Shown: piece after piece, positions 1-8,038 of the stretch
Numbering within the stretch: the stretch's first letter is position 1
Layout of the letters: each line of letters begins with the position of its first letter
Assembly: GCA_036443455.1 (NCBI GenBank)
Contig: JAZFYI010000011.1
Coordinates: 1 to 21,176, forward strand
Direction of reading: 5' to 3'
Origin: MnTg04 sp036443455
GTDB taxonomy: Bacteria > Pseudomonadota > Gammaproteobacteria > Steroidobacterales > MnTg04
DNA length: 21,176 nt
Notes under the pieces: model-generated
Told to the model about the DNA's origin: nothing
The model's database searches: none
Seen by the model: only the letters and a program-made list of their open reading frames with translations
Position numbers and translations under genes: made by a program

Positions 1-270
1 TATTGGATCGTCCGGATGGTCATCCAGCGCGTGCCGCAACTCGCTGATCGCATGACCCAGCGCTTCATCGCTACCGTGGCCATCGCCCCAGACTTTGTCG
101 AGCAATTCCTGGCGCGTATAAAGTTCAGCCGGCCGGCTTGCAAGATGCAGTAATACTTCAGATGCCTTTGATGGCAAATGTCGCGGGGAGCCCTGGCCTG
201 TCACCCGCCCTTTGAGTGGTTCGACCAGCACCTCGCCCAGATAAAATCCGTGCAATAATGCGTTTCGCAC
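1..270 (-). CDS. Winged-helix transcriptional regulator, N-terminal part (CadC/OmpR-type DNA-binding domain), cut by window edge
   Basis: The reverse strand encodes 90 residues with no stop that run off the left edge. They form one OmpR/CadC-type winged helix: the stretch FYLGEVLVEP, then SKASEVLLHLASRPAELYTR, then the recognition-helix region LLDKVWGD with HAISELRHALDDHPDDP, which is typical of Trans_reg_C domains. The domain begins at the N-terminus with no receiver before it. That suggests a one-component regulator, in which such domains are usually followed by a membrane helix and TPR or TolB-like repeats; that part is outside the window. The start is GTG at 268-270, with an in-frame TGA eight codons upstream and an AGGA about 8 nt before it. 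It is divergent from the c-di-GMP gene. DNA-binding role is fairly sure; target genes are unknown. Confidence 0.75.
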   Translation of the reverse strand, partial: MRNALLHGFYLGEVLVEPLKGRVTGQGSPRHLPSKASEVLLHLASRPAELYTRQELLDKVWGDGHGSDEALGHAISELRHALDDHPDDPI

Positions 271-426
271 GTTTTTGGTCCTGCGCGCTCAGATATTTAA
301 GCATAGCAGCAAACCCGGCGCCTTGCGGGCGACGGCGGCGGATGCAGTGTGGCGTACCAGCCCCTGATGCATGCGGGTCCTCGTTTGACAGGGGGAAATC
401 GGGTCGCATTTGCAGGAGAATTCGGT

Positions 427-480
427 ATGCTCAAAGCTGGTACACCCGATCGGCATGATCTGAAAAGGGATAATGTGTAG
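427..480 (+). CDS. Possible 17-codon leader ORF before the c-di-GMP gene
   Basis: ATG at 427 is preceded by a strong AGGAG (414-418) with an 8-nt spacer. It opens a 17-codon frame, MLKAGTPDRHDLKRDNV, ending in TAG at 478-480. The last base of that stop is the first base of the GTG start of the next gene (TAGTG), a classic geometry for translational coupling. The ribosome-binding site here is better than the one for the large gene. The peptide is too short to recognise and has no signal or membrane character. It may be a leader peptide tuning synthesis of the c-di-GMP protein, or a chance ORF. Confidence 0.4.
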   Translation: MLKAGTPDRHDLKRDNV

Positions 481-2552
481 TGCAACAAGAACAGTCCCTA
501 GTCCTGTTGATTACAGACAACCGCAGGGTCAAGGACCTGGTGGCTGGTGCGCTCGAAACACCGGCGGGTCAAGGCTACCGGGTTGAAATGTGCGGTACGC
601 TGGACGAGGCGCTTGGCAGCCTGACGAATCATGATCCGACGGTCGTGCTCCTGGATATCAATCTTCCGGACAGCCAGGGGCTGTCAACATACATGATGCT
701 CCAATCCTGGTCGGCAAAAATCCCGGTGATTACGCTGGTCGGCAACCAGGAAGAGACGCTTGGCGAGAATACGGTCGCCAAGGGCGCCATCGAATACATC
801 AACTGGCAGACGGCGACCCAGGACCTGATTACCCGCAGTTTGCGTTATACGACGGAGAGAACGCATACGCTCAAGCAACTGCAGGCATCGGAAAGCAAGT
901 ATCGGGAATTGTTCGAATCCGTCGTCGCCGGTGTTTTCCAAACCAGCCCTGAAGGCCGCTTTATTTCAGCCAACCCGGCGCTGGTCAGAATGCTGGGCTA
1001 TGACTCCGAAGATGAATTGCTCTCGCTGGATATTACCCGTGATGTCTACATGTATCCCGAAGACCGGACCAACTGGCGCAAGGCAATTGACGAGGAAGGG
1101 AAGATACGCAACGCGGAGTTGGTGCTCAGAAAAAAGGATGGCAGCAAGATTGTCGTACTCGAGAATTCGCGCGCCGAAACCGATGCACAAGGCCGGCTGA
1201 TTTATTTCGAGGGGACGCTGACAGATATTACCGAAACCCACGAGCAGTCTGCCCAACTCTCCTATGAAGCGAGCCACGACCCTTTGACAGGCGTGTTCAA
1301 CCGGCGTGAATTCGAGCGCCGCCTGCAAAGCCTGCTGGATAACATCCACGTTCAGCCAGGGCCGCACGCTATCTGCTATATGGATCTCGATCGTTTCAAG
1401 GCGATCAACGACAACTGCGGCCACGTTGCGGGCGACGAATTGTTGCGCCAGGTCGCGGAGCAACTGCAATCCCGGGTCCGCCACGGCGATACCCTCAGTC
1501 GACTGGGTGGCGACGAGTTTGCATTGATACTCCACGACTGTGGCGAGGAGGACGCGGTCCGCGTCGCCGAAGGGCTCAGGACCATGGTCGATGAACTCCG
1601 CTTTTCGTGGAGCGGTCAGATTCATACGATCGGCGCCAGCATCGGAATCGTGCCCATCTCGCCGGAGCGGAGACGTATCAGCGAGGTTATGGGCGCTGCC
1701 GATGCAGCCTGTTACCGCGCCAAGGATTCAGGAAGAAACCGGGTCCATCTTTACGTCGAGGACGATGCCAGTGCTTTGCGAAGGCTTGGCGAACTCGGCT
1801 GGGTAACCAGAGTCAAGGCGGCGCTGCAGGAAAACCGCTTTCACCTTGCCGCGCAGCCGATCAGGCCGCTGGCGGACGCAGCCGATTTTTTCCACTATGA
1901 GTTGCTGGTCAGGATGCTGGATGAGGATGGCCGGGAAATCCCGCCTGGCGCTTTCTTCCCGGCCGTTGAACGCTACAACCTGTCTATCCGCATGGATCGC
2001 TGGATTGTCATCAAGGCTCTCGCCTGGCTCACGGAAAACAACCTGCTGATGCATGACAGCAGCAAGTTTTTCATAAACCTGTCGTCCGATTCGGTTGCCG
2101 ACGCCGGTTTTGCCGAATCTTTATCCAGGCAAATCAGCGAAAGCGGCATCCCCGGCGGGAAATTGTGCTTCGAGATTTCCGAAAACATCGCCACGGAAAA
2201 TCTTTCGGCAACCAACCGGTTCATCAGCAAACTGAAGGACCAGGGATGCGAGTTTGCGCTCGATAATTTTGGCAACGGAATATCTTCCTTCGCCTATTTG
2301 AAAAACCTCGCCGTTGACTATGTCAAGATCGATGGGGTCTTTGTCCGCAGTATGGGAGACGATGAAATAGACTGGCAGATGGTCAAGTCGATCAACGAAA
2401 TCAGTCATGCCATGCAGAAGAAAACGATTGCCGAGCATGTGGAGTCGGAAAAGGTCATCAAGAAACTGCAAAAATTAAGACTGGACTTTGCGCAGGGATA
2501 TGCAATCAGCCGACCGTTGCCCATCGATCAGATCATCCCGTCAAAAAAATAA
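480..2552 (+). CDS. REC-PAS-GGDEF-EAL c-di-GMP signalling protein
   Basis: A 690-residue cytosolic protein with no signal peptide. Domains: receiver about 5-125, with phospho-acceptor Asp59 in VVLLDINLPDS; PAS about 137-252; GGDEF about 262-425; EAL about 440-685. The cyclase site is intact (GGDEF 343-347) with an I-site RHGD at 334-337 five residues ahead, so it probably makes c-di-GMP under product inhibition. The EAL domain keeps ELLVR (E474), N533, E565, K617, E652 and Q672, but the DDFGTG loop reads DNFGNG (595-600), so the second metal-site Asp is Asn596. The receiver has TDN for the acidic pair and lacks the usual Lys-Pro after beta 5. Likely a cyclase whose EAL half is weak or only binds c-di-GMP. 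Start is GTG at 480 with AAAAGGG about 10 nt upstream. Its partner kinase is not in the window. Confidence 0.93.
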   Translation: MQQEQSLVLLITDNRRVKDLVAGALETPAGQGYRVEMCGTLDEALGSLTNHDPTVVLLDINLPDSQGLSTYMMLQSWSAKIPVITLVGNQEETLGENTVAKGAIEYINWQTATQDLITRSLRYTTERTHTLKQLQASESKYRELFESVVAGVFQTSPEGRFISANPALVRMLGYDSEDELLSLDITRDVYMYPEDRTNWRKAIDEEGKIRNAELVLRKKDGSKIVVLENSRAETDAQGRLIYFEGTLTDITETHEQSAQLSYEASHDPLTGVFNRREFERRLQSLLDNIHVQPGPHAICYMDLDRFKAINDNCGHVAGDELLRQVAEQLQSRVRHGDTLSRLGGDEFALILHDCGEEDAVRVAEGLRTMVDELRFSWSGQIHTIGASIGIVPISPERRRISEVMGAADAACYRAKDSGRNRVHLYVEDDASALRRLGELGWVTRVKAALQENRFHLAAQPIRPLADAADFFHYELLVRMLDEDGREIPPGAFFPAVERYNLSIRMDRWIVIKALAWLTENNLLMHDSSKFFINLSSDSVADAGFAESLSRQISESGIPGGKLCFEISENIATENLSATNRFISKLKDQGCEFALDNFGNGISSFAYLKNLAVDYVKIDGVFVRSMGDDEIDWQMVKSINEISHAMQKKTIAEHVESEKVIKKLQKLRLDFAQGYAISRPLPIDQIIPSKK

Positions 2553-2569
2553 AATGGCCGGGAGCCGTT

Positions 2570-3769
2570 TCACTCGGTCCGCAGCGCTTCCACCGGGATC
2601 ATCGCCGCGGCGCGGCGCGCGGGTGCAACGCCAGCCACCAGCCCGATCAAAATCGCGGCGGACTCTGCCACAAAAACGAAATATAGCGGTGTATGTACCG
2701 GCAGCGAGGGAACCAGCTGGTTGATCAGCGATGCGCCTCCCCAGCCGAGCACCAGCCCCGCAAACCCGCCTGCCGCCGCCAGCAGAATGGCCTCGCCGAG
2801 GAACAGCGTGAGTATCTGTCCCTTGCCGGCTCCCAGCGCCCTGAGCAATCCCACTTCATTGGTCCGCTCGCTGACCGATATCGTCATGATGCTGAATATT
2901 CCGACGCCACCGACCAGCAGGGAAATACCACCCAATGCTCCGACTGCAAAGGTAAGCACGCCCAGAACCGAGCCAAGCGTGTCCATCATCTGCTGCTGTG
3001 TCGTAATGGTCACGTCTTCGCCGCCATGACGTGAAATCAACATCCGCTTGATGCTCGCGACCAGCTCGTCTATCGGCGTATTTTCCACGTACAAAATATC
3101 GATTTCCATCAGGCCTTCGCGGCCGAACAGGTCAAGACCACGGGCAGCCGGCAGGAAAATCGTGTCGTCCAGATCGAAACCCAGCATCGTACCCTTAGGC
3201 TCCATGACGCCGACAACCCGGTAACGGTCGCCACCGACGCGGATTCGCGCACCCACCGGGCTCTCTTTCAGAAACAGCTCCCTGGCCAGCTTGCTGCCCA
3301 GTACAGCAACCGCACGCGGATTGCGGGGATCGTCCGGCGGCAAAAAACTGCCGCTGGCGATATCGAAGTGGAACACTTGCGGAAAATCCGGTGAAACGCC
3401 GTAAACGGTTGTGCGACGCTGCAAGCGGCCATACTCGATCTCGGCATTACCCTGGACCATGGTCACGACACCTTCGACGTATGGCAGGCGCCGCAATGCT
3501 TCGGCATCGTCTATGGATAACGGTCGAACACTGCCAAAAACGCCGATCGACGCACCCATGGTCGTCGCCTTGCCGGGATTGATACCGATGATATTGGTGC
3601 CAAACTGAGTAAACTCGGACATCACGAAGCGATGGATGCCCTCGCCGATGGAGGTCAGCAGGACCACGGCAAAAATTCCGATCGCGATCCCGAGCGTGGT
3701 CAGCGCCGAGCGCAACCGATGCGCCGTAACTGCACTGGTGGCAAGCCGTGCCATATCCGCGGCTCTCAT
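2570..3769 (-). CDS. ABC transporter permease, MacB/FtsX type (second permease)
   Basis: A 399-residue inner-membrane protein and last gene of the exporter operon. The N-terminal helix (about 20-42, ALTTLGIAIGIFAVVLLTSI) is followed by GEG and a long periplasmic MacB-PCD domain (about 43-265). Three C-terminal helices follow (about 272-300, 325-350, 362-385), ending in the FtsX-type tail PARRAAAMIPVEALR. It has no ATPase domain, unlike MacB itself. It lies 1 nt after the stop of the first permease and shares its architecture, so the two probably form a heterodimer, as LolC and LolE do. The family acts by mechanotransmission on periplasmic or outer-membrane substrates. The substrate cannot be told from sequence. 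Confidence 0.9.
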   Translation of the reverse strand: MRAADMARLATSAVTAHRLRSALTTLGIAIGIFAVVLLTSIGEGIHRFVMSEFTQFGTNIIGINPGKATTMGASIGVFGSVRPLSIDDAEALRRLPYVEGVVTMVQGNAEIEYGRLQRRTTVYGVSPDFPQVFHFDIASGSFLPPDDPRNPRAVAVLGSKLARELFLKESPVGARIRVGGDRYRVVGVMEPKGTMLGFDLDDTIFLPAARGLDLFGREGLMEIDILYVENTPIDELVASIKRMLISRHGGEDVTITTQQQMMDTLGSVLGVLTFAVGALGGISLLVGGVGIFSIMTISVSERTNEVGLLRALGAGKGQILTLFLGEAILLAAAGGFAGLVLGWGGASLINQLVPSLPVHTPLYFVFVAESAAILIGLVAGVAPARRAAAMIPVEALRTE

Positions 3770-3770
3770 C

Positions 3771-4979
3771 TCAACCGCCCCAGAGCGCTCGCACCGGGTC
3801 CATTTTTGCGGCCCGGCGAGCCGGCAGCATACCGAAAAAAAGACCGCTGAAAATAGCCGTCACCATGGCCGCCGCTACCGCCCACCATGGCGGCATGAAG
3901 GTTAACGTGGGGTAGACGATACCCAGAAACCAGGCACCGCCATAGCCAAGCACAAGCCCTAGCAACCCGCCGCTAAACGACAACAACAACGCCTCGGTAA
4001 GAAACAGGCGCTGAACCTGGCGCGACCGGGCGCCGATGGCCTTTAGCAAACCTATCTCCTCCGTTCGCTGGGTAACCGCGACCAGCATGACGTTCATCAC
4101 CAGGATGCCGGCAACCAGCAGGCTGACCGCCGCAATGCCGCCAAGCGTCATGGTCAGCGCCACGAAAATCGTATCGAAGGTCTTGAGTACGGCGTCCTGG
4201 GTAATGACGGTTAAGTCCTCTTCGCCCTGGTGCCTGCGCGCCACCGTTGCAAGGATGAATTTTTTCGCAGCCGGCATTTCGTCCCGCGACCGCGCCTGGA
4301 CCAGGATACGGAACAAGGACGCACTGTTGAAAAGCATTTGCGCCGAGGCGACCGGCACAATAACCAGTTCCTCGACATCGATCCCGATCGCCCGGCCCTC
4401 GGATGACAAGACCCCGATGACCCGGAAACGCCGGTCACCCACGCGCAGCCATTTGCCCAGTGCATTGGTATCGGCAAACAGTTCCCGCTCGATCTTGGCG
4501 CCGATAACGGCAACCGACTGCGCGCGATCGATATCGCCGGCGGGTAGAAACCGGCCGCGCGCCATTTTCCAGTTCCTGACCTCGAGCAGCTCCGCCGTGG
4601 ATCCCAGCACCGGCACCTCTCTGTCCAGCCCCAGGTAGCTGACGGATGCGGAGCCGACGACCAGGGGCGCATATTTTTCGATGGCGTGGCTGCGCCCCAG
4701 CGCGCGGGCATCGTCAAGCGTCAGGTCCCTGGGTGTTTCGCCGACGATCAGCGTAGCGCCTGCCCCGGTGGTTTCGGCGCGGCCCGGTATGACGATCAGC
4801 AAATGGGTCCCAAGCGAGGAAAACTCATCGCTGACAAATCGTCTCGCACCCTCTCCCAGCCCGGTCAGTACGATGACCGCCGCCACGCCAATCGCCATGG
4901 CGAGCAGGATCATCCCGGCGCGGGCACCCCTGCGCAGCAAGGCGCCTGACGCAAGCTGCAACAGGTCAGGCAGTCTCAT
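3771..4979 (-). CDS. ABC transporter permease, MacB/FtsX type (first permease)
   Basis: A 402-residue inner-membrane protein. Order: a helix at about 21-42 (MILLAMAIGVAAVIVLTGLG), a periplasmic MacB-PCD domain to about 275, then three helices ending in the FtsX tail ARRAAKMDPVRALW. I chose ATG at 4977-4979, giving MRLPDLLQLASG, because it matches the usual N-terminus of the family. An in-frame start at 5015 would add 12 residues and overlap the ATPase gene by 50 bp instead of 14 bp. The overlap with the ATPase gene and the 1-nt gap to the next permease show tight translational coupling. It resembles the second permease in layout but differs clearly in sequence, so the transporter is likely heterodimeric. 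Confidence 0.9.
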   Translation of the reverse strand: MRLPDLLQLASGALLRRGARAGMILLAMAIGVAAVIVLTGLGEGARRFVSDEFSSLGTHLLIVIPGRAETTGAGATLIVGETPRDLTLDDARALGRSHAIEKYAPLVVGSASVSYLGLDREVPVLGSTAELLEVRNWKMARGRFLPAGDIDRAQSVAVIGAKIERELFADTNALGKWLRVGDRRFRVIGVLSSEGRAIGIDVEELVIVPVASAQMLFNSASLFRILVQARSRDEMPAAKKFILATVARRHQGEEDLTVITQDAVLKTFDTIFVALTMTLGGIAAVSLLVAGILVMNVMLVAVTQRTEEIGLLKAIGARSRQVQRLFLTEALLLSFSGGLLGLVLGYGGAWFLGIVYPTLTFMPPWWAVAAAMVTAIFSGLFFGMLPARRAAKMDPVRALWGG

Positions 4980-5658
4980 CGGCTCGCTTCGTTGTATCGG
5001 CGACGATCGCGCCATCTACCATTTTGATCTTCCGCCGTGCGCGATCGCCGACGTTCGGGTCGTGGGTAACGATCAGCACGGTTAGCCCGCTGTCATTCAG
5101 GGTTTCCATCAACTGAATGACTTCGGTACCCGAGACGCTGTCCAGGTTGCCGGTCGGTTCGTCGGCCAGCAGCACATCGGGCCTGGTGATGGTCGCCCTG
5201 GCTATCGCGACCCGTTGCCGCTGACCACCGGAAAGCTGGTCGGGCCGGTGATTGGCGCGATCCTCCAGGCCGACCTGGTGCAATATTTTCTGCACCTTCG
5301 GTTTTCGTTTCGCGGGCGCCTCTTCTGCGAGTATCAGCGGTAATTCGATGTTCTCTGCGGCGCTGAGACGGCCGATCAGGTGAAAAAACTGGAACACAAA
5401 ACCGATTTTCCTGCCGCGTGTCCGGGCCAGTCGTTCGTCATCCATCTGCGTTGTGTCTCGGCCATCGAGCTGGTATCTCCCTGAGCTGGGCTGATCGAGC
5501 AATCCCAGGATATTGAGCAAGGTGGACTTGCCCGAACCGGATGGCCCCATGATCGACAGGTACTCGCCGCTTCTGATCGTCAGGTCGACATCGTTCAACG
5601 CCCTGACCTGCTGATCGCCGACCTGAAATATCCGGTTGATTTTCTCCAGCTGGATCAT
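4966..5658 (-). CDS. ABC transporter ATP-binding protein, LolD/MacB subfamily
   Basis: A 230-residue cytosolic ATPase that powers the two permeases encoded next to it. All nucleotide-binding motifs are visible: Walker A GPSGSGKST (38-46), Q-loop Gln90 in FVFQFF, signature LSGGQRQR (142-149), Walker B VLLADEP (162-168) with Glu167, and the H-loop His199 in VTHD. The DEPTGNLDS stretch after Walker B is typical of the LolD/MacB/FtsE branch. The length is normal for a free-standing ATPase of this type. It starts 9 nt after the adaptor stop, so adaptor, ATPase and permeases form one transcription unit. Family assignment is very sure; the exported substrate is unknown. Confidence 0.95.
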   Translation of the reverse strand: MIQLEKINRIFQVGDQQVRALNDVDLTIRSGEYLSIMGPSGSGKSTLLNILGLLDQPSSGRYQLDGRDTTQMDDERLARTRGRKIGFVFQFFHLIGRLSAAENIELPLILAEEAPAKRKPKVQKILHQVGLEDRANHRPDQLSGGQRQRVAIARATITRPDVLLADEPTGNLDSVSGTEVIQLMETLNDSGLTVLIVTHDPNVGDRARRKIKMVDGAIVADTTKRADETA

Positions 5659-5667
5659 GCTGCTCGC

Positions 5668-6801
5668 CTAGTCCGCCTGGGCGATCGCACCCGCCACCAC
5701 GCCGGCACGATCCACGGAAACGACGACTCGCTCTCCGGCCTCCAGGCCATCGAGGATTTCGGTATATTCCCAGTTGCCGATACCGGTGGAAATCGATCTT
5801 TCCTGCAAGACACCGTCATCGCCCAGCACCAGCACCCGGCCGTCGCCGATGGCCTGGGTTGGAATCCGCAAAGTAGCTTTACGCTCGGCCAGGACAATTT
5901 CCAGGTCAGCGCTGTAACCCGGCAACAACACCTGGCCGGCCGGGATGGTATCGATTTCCGCTTCCACTTCGACGGTTCTTGCCTGTTTTTCCAGATCGAG
6001 CACATAGGGCGCCACCCGCCGGACATGACCCGCGAAAAACTGCCCGGGGAACGCATCCATGGTGATGCGCGCCGGCATGCCAACCCGTATGGCCGGTGCA
6101 TCCACTTCGTCTAAAGGCGCCGATATGTACAGGCACGAGTTATCGACCAGGTCGACGGCAGGCGGTGTGGGGATACCCACCGGCGATGGCGTGACATATT
6201 CGCCGATTTCGCCATTGATCTCGGCGACGATACCCGCGAATGGCGCGCTGAGCCGGGTCCTCGCCAGCGACGCGAGCGCAATATCCCGCGTCGCCCCACC
6301 CACGCTGACCAGCGCTTGGGCAGCGCGGCAGCCTGCCGCAGTCGCATCGGCGCGACCTACCGCCGCTTCGGTATCCTCCTGCGATGCCAGGCCCTGGCCC
6401 AGCAGCCGGGTCAGGCGCTTGCCTTCCTTGTCTGCCGTAGCGGCGATCGTGCATGCCTCTTCGGCCTGGACCCGGCTGGCCCTGATACTTCTCTCCGCGA
6501 ACAGCAATTCAGCCTTGCGGTCATCGTTCCAAAGTTCCAGCAGCAGCTGACCCTGCTCGACCGCATCTCCTTCCGTGACGTACAAACCGGCTATTTGCCC
6601 GCCGATTTGCGGCGCCAGCATCGCCCGCCGGCACGCGACGACGGTACCGGCCCGGGTATTGGCCACCGAAGACCTGACATCGCTGCGCTCGACCTCGGCA
6701 ACGGCTACCGTCAGTGGGCCAGGCCGCGACAAAACCAAGAAAACGAACACGAGTGCGACGACCGGAGCAATCCATAACAGTCGTTTGAATCCTTTTCTCA
6801 T
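5668..6801 (-). CDS. Periplasmic adaptor subunit (MacA/HlyD family) of ABC exporter
   Basis: A 377-residue membrane-anchored adaptor, first gene of the exporter operon. An N-terminal helix (about 8-25, LLWIAPVVALVFVFLVL) anchors it in the inner membrane. The body has the split lipoyl halves (GGQIAGLYVTEGDAVEQGQ and LSAPFAGIVAEINGEIGEYV) flanking an Ala/Glu-rich alpha-hairpin at about 90-180, then a beta-barrel and the membrane-proximal domain to the C-terminus. I chose ATG at 6799-6801, with GGGGAAG just upstream; an in-frame TTG at 6828 would add 9 residues. In the MacAB model it bridges the permeases to an outer-membrane channel, but no TolC-like gene lies here. The substrate could be a peptide, glycolipid or drug; the sequence does not say. 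Confidence 0.9.
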   Translation of the reverse strand: MRKGFKRLLWIAPVVALVFVFLVLSRPGPLTVAVAEVERSDVRSSVANTRAGTVVACRRAMLAPQIGGQIAGLYVTEGDAVEQGQLLLELWNDDRKAELLFAERSIRASRVQAEEACTIAATADKEGKRLTRLLGQGLASQEDTEAAVGRADATAAGCRAAQALVSVGGATRDIALASLARTRLSAPFAGIVAEINGEIGEYVTPSPVGIPTPPAVDLVDNSCLYISAPLDEVDAPAIRVGMPARITMDAFPGQFFAGHVRRVAPYVLDLEKQARTVEVEAEIDTIPAGQVLLPGYSADLEIVLAERKATLRIPTQAIGDGRVLVLGDDGVLQERSISTGIGNWEYTEILDGLEAGERVVVSVDRAGVVAGAIAQAD

Positions 6802-6963
6802 GCACTTCCCCGCCAGGCACCGCAGCAATCACCACAGATTACGCGGCATGGTTTTAAATGAAAACACATAGTCGCCCTTGGCCTTTGAATACTTCGCCAC
6901 GTATTCCAAGGCTCAGGAGCCTGTCGGCCCTGAGGCAGGCAAAAGAGAAAAGCCTGATTGCGG

Positions 6964-6991
6964 ATCGGAGTGAGCATCAGCGGACTCCGAT
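6964..6991. terminator. Hairpin after the cysteine synthase gene, possible terminator
   Basis: A perfect 8-bp inverted repeat, ATCGGAGT (6964-6971) and ACTCCGAT (6984-6991), has a 12-nt loop and starts 11 nt past the cysteine synthase stop. A run of six T follows on the plus strand (6995-7000). On the minus strand, the direction of the gene, a T-rich stretch comes only about 12 nt after the stem. It could be a bidirectional terminator separating this gene from the exporter operon; the U-tract spacing on the relevant strand is not ideal. Confidence 0.35.
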
Positions 6992-7002
6992 TCGATTTTT
7001 TG

Positions 7003-7944
7003 TCAGTCCAGCGTATCCGATTCCTCGGTGATGTTTTCAAACAATACCGTGGACAAATATCGCTCGCCCGTGTCGGGCAGCATGGCGAGCAGGACCGAAC
7101 CCTTTGCAGCATTTTCGGCAACTTTCAATGCGGCGCAGAAAGTCGCCCCGCTGGAAATTCCGCAGAAAATTCCCTCCTTTTGCGCCAGATCGAGCGCGGT
7201 TTCCCTGGCCTCGACATCGCCTACCGTGACCACTTCATCGATAACTTCCTTGTCGAGTACCGAGGGCATGAAGTCCGGCGTCCACCCCTGGATCGTGTGT
7301 GGCTGCCATTCGTCTCCGCCAAGCAGCGCCGCCTTGTCAGGCTCTGCCGCAATGATTTTTATCCCCGGCCGCGCCGCTCGCAACATCTGGCCGGCGCCGG
7401 TCAGCGTGCCGCCGGTCCCATAACCGGTGACCCAGTAGTCCAGCCGAACATCGGCAAAATCCCTGAGTATCTCCGGGCCGGTGGTATTGCGGTGATATTC
7501 AGGGTTGGCTGGATTATCGAATTGCTCCGTGTAAAACCAGCCGTTTTTTTCCGCGAGTTCTTCGGCCAGTTTGACCATGCCGGTCGCGCGCAACTCCGCC
7601 GGCGTCAAAATGACCTTCGCCCCGAGGGCTTTCATCAGCTTGCGCCGCTCGACAGAAAAACTCTCGGCCATCACCGCGACGAAGGGATAACCGCGGACCG
7701 CACAAACCATCGCCAGCGAGATCCCGGTATTTCCCGAGGTCGCCTCGACTACGGTCTGGCCCGGCTTTAACTTGCCTTTGCGCTCCGCGTCGTTGATGAC
7801 CCCCAGCGCCAGCCGATCCTTGACCGATGCAAGCGGATTGAATGCCTCGCACTTGACGTACATTTCCACGTGCTTTGGTGCGAGCCTGTTGATACGGACC
7901 ACCGGTGTGTTGCCAACCGTGGCGAGAATATCCGGGTAAATCAT
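7003..7944 (-). CDS. cysK: Cysteine synthase (O-acetylserine sulfhydrylase), PLP-dependent
   Basis: A 313-residue cytosolic enzyme of the cysteine synthase/cystathionine beta-synthase family; it makes cysteine from O-acetylserine and sulfide. Visible motifs: the PLP lysine in NPLASVKDR (about residue 44), the substrate loop EATSGNTG, the phosphate-binding loop GYGTGGTLTG, and GISSGA near the C-terminus. The length is normal for CysK. I chose ATG at 7942-7944 (MIYPDILATVGNTPVV), where family homology begins; AAAAAAGG lies just upstream. The open frame continues to 8025, but that part is poor in family features. It is downstream of the AraC-MGMT gene with a 94-bp gap. The related CysM or a thiocysteine/cystathionine variant cannot be excluded. 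Confidence 0.88.
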   Translation of the reverse strand: MIYPDILATVGNTPVVRINRLAPKHVEMYVKCEAFNPLASVKDRLALGVINDAERKGKLKPGQTVVEATSGNTGISLAMVCAVRGYPFVAVMAESFSVERRKLMKALGAKVILTPAELRATGMVKLAEELAEKNGWFYTEQFDNPANPEYHRNTTGPEILRDFADVRLDYWVTGYGTGGTLTGAGQMLRAARPGIKIIAAEPDKAALLGGDEWQPHTIQGWTPDFMPSVLDKEVIDEVVTVGDVEARETALDLAQKEGIFCGISSGATFCAALKVAENAAKGSVLLAMLPDTGERYLSTVLFENITEESDTLD

Positions 7945-8009
7945 GATTTGGCCTTTTTTAAGACTGTTACCCAAAAGTAGCAGCCGACCGGCCATTTCGC
8001 CAGTTGACC

Positions 8010-8021
8010 CGGTGGCCACCG
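8010..8021. repeat. 12-bp perfect palindrome between the MGMT and cysK genes
   Basis: CGGTGGCCACCG reads the same on both strands and lies in the 94-bp gap, about 66 bp before the cysK start codon. It could be an operator, or the stem of an RNA structure after the MGMT gene, but no T-tract follows it. Function unknown. Confidence 0.3.
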
Positions 8022-8038
8022 CCATGCTGACCCGCGGG

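Noticed and set aside
966..1625. Long minus-strand frame of 219 codons
   Set aside because: It lies fully inside the PAS-GGDEF coding region, which has clear domain motifs; the antisense protein matches nothing.
2541..2565. A/T-rich run with GGC/GCC between the c-di-GMP gene and the exporter operon as a terminator
   Set aside because: The stem is only 3 bp, although the minus-strand T-run is good; not enough to call.
6958..7770. Plus-strand frame of 270 codons
   Set aside because: Antisense to cysK, which has the PLP lysine and glycine loops; the frame is Arg-rich and without family features.
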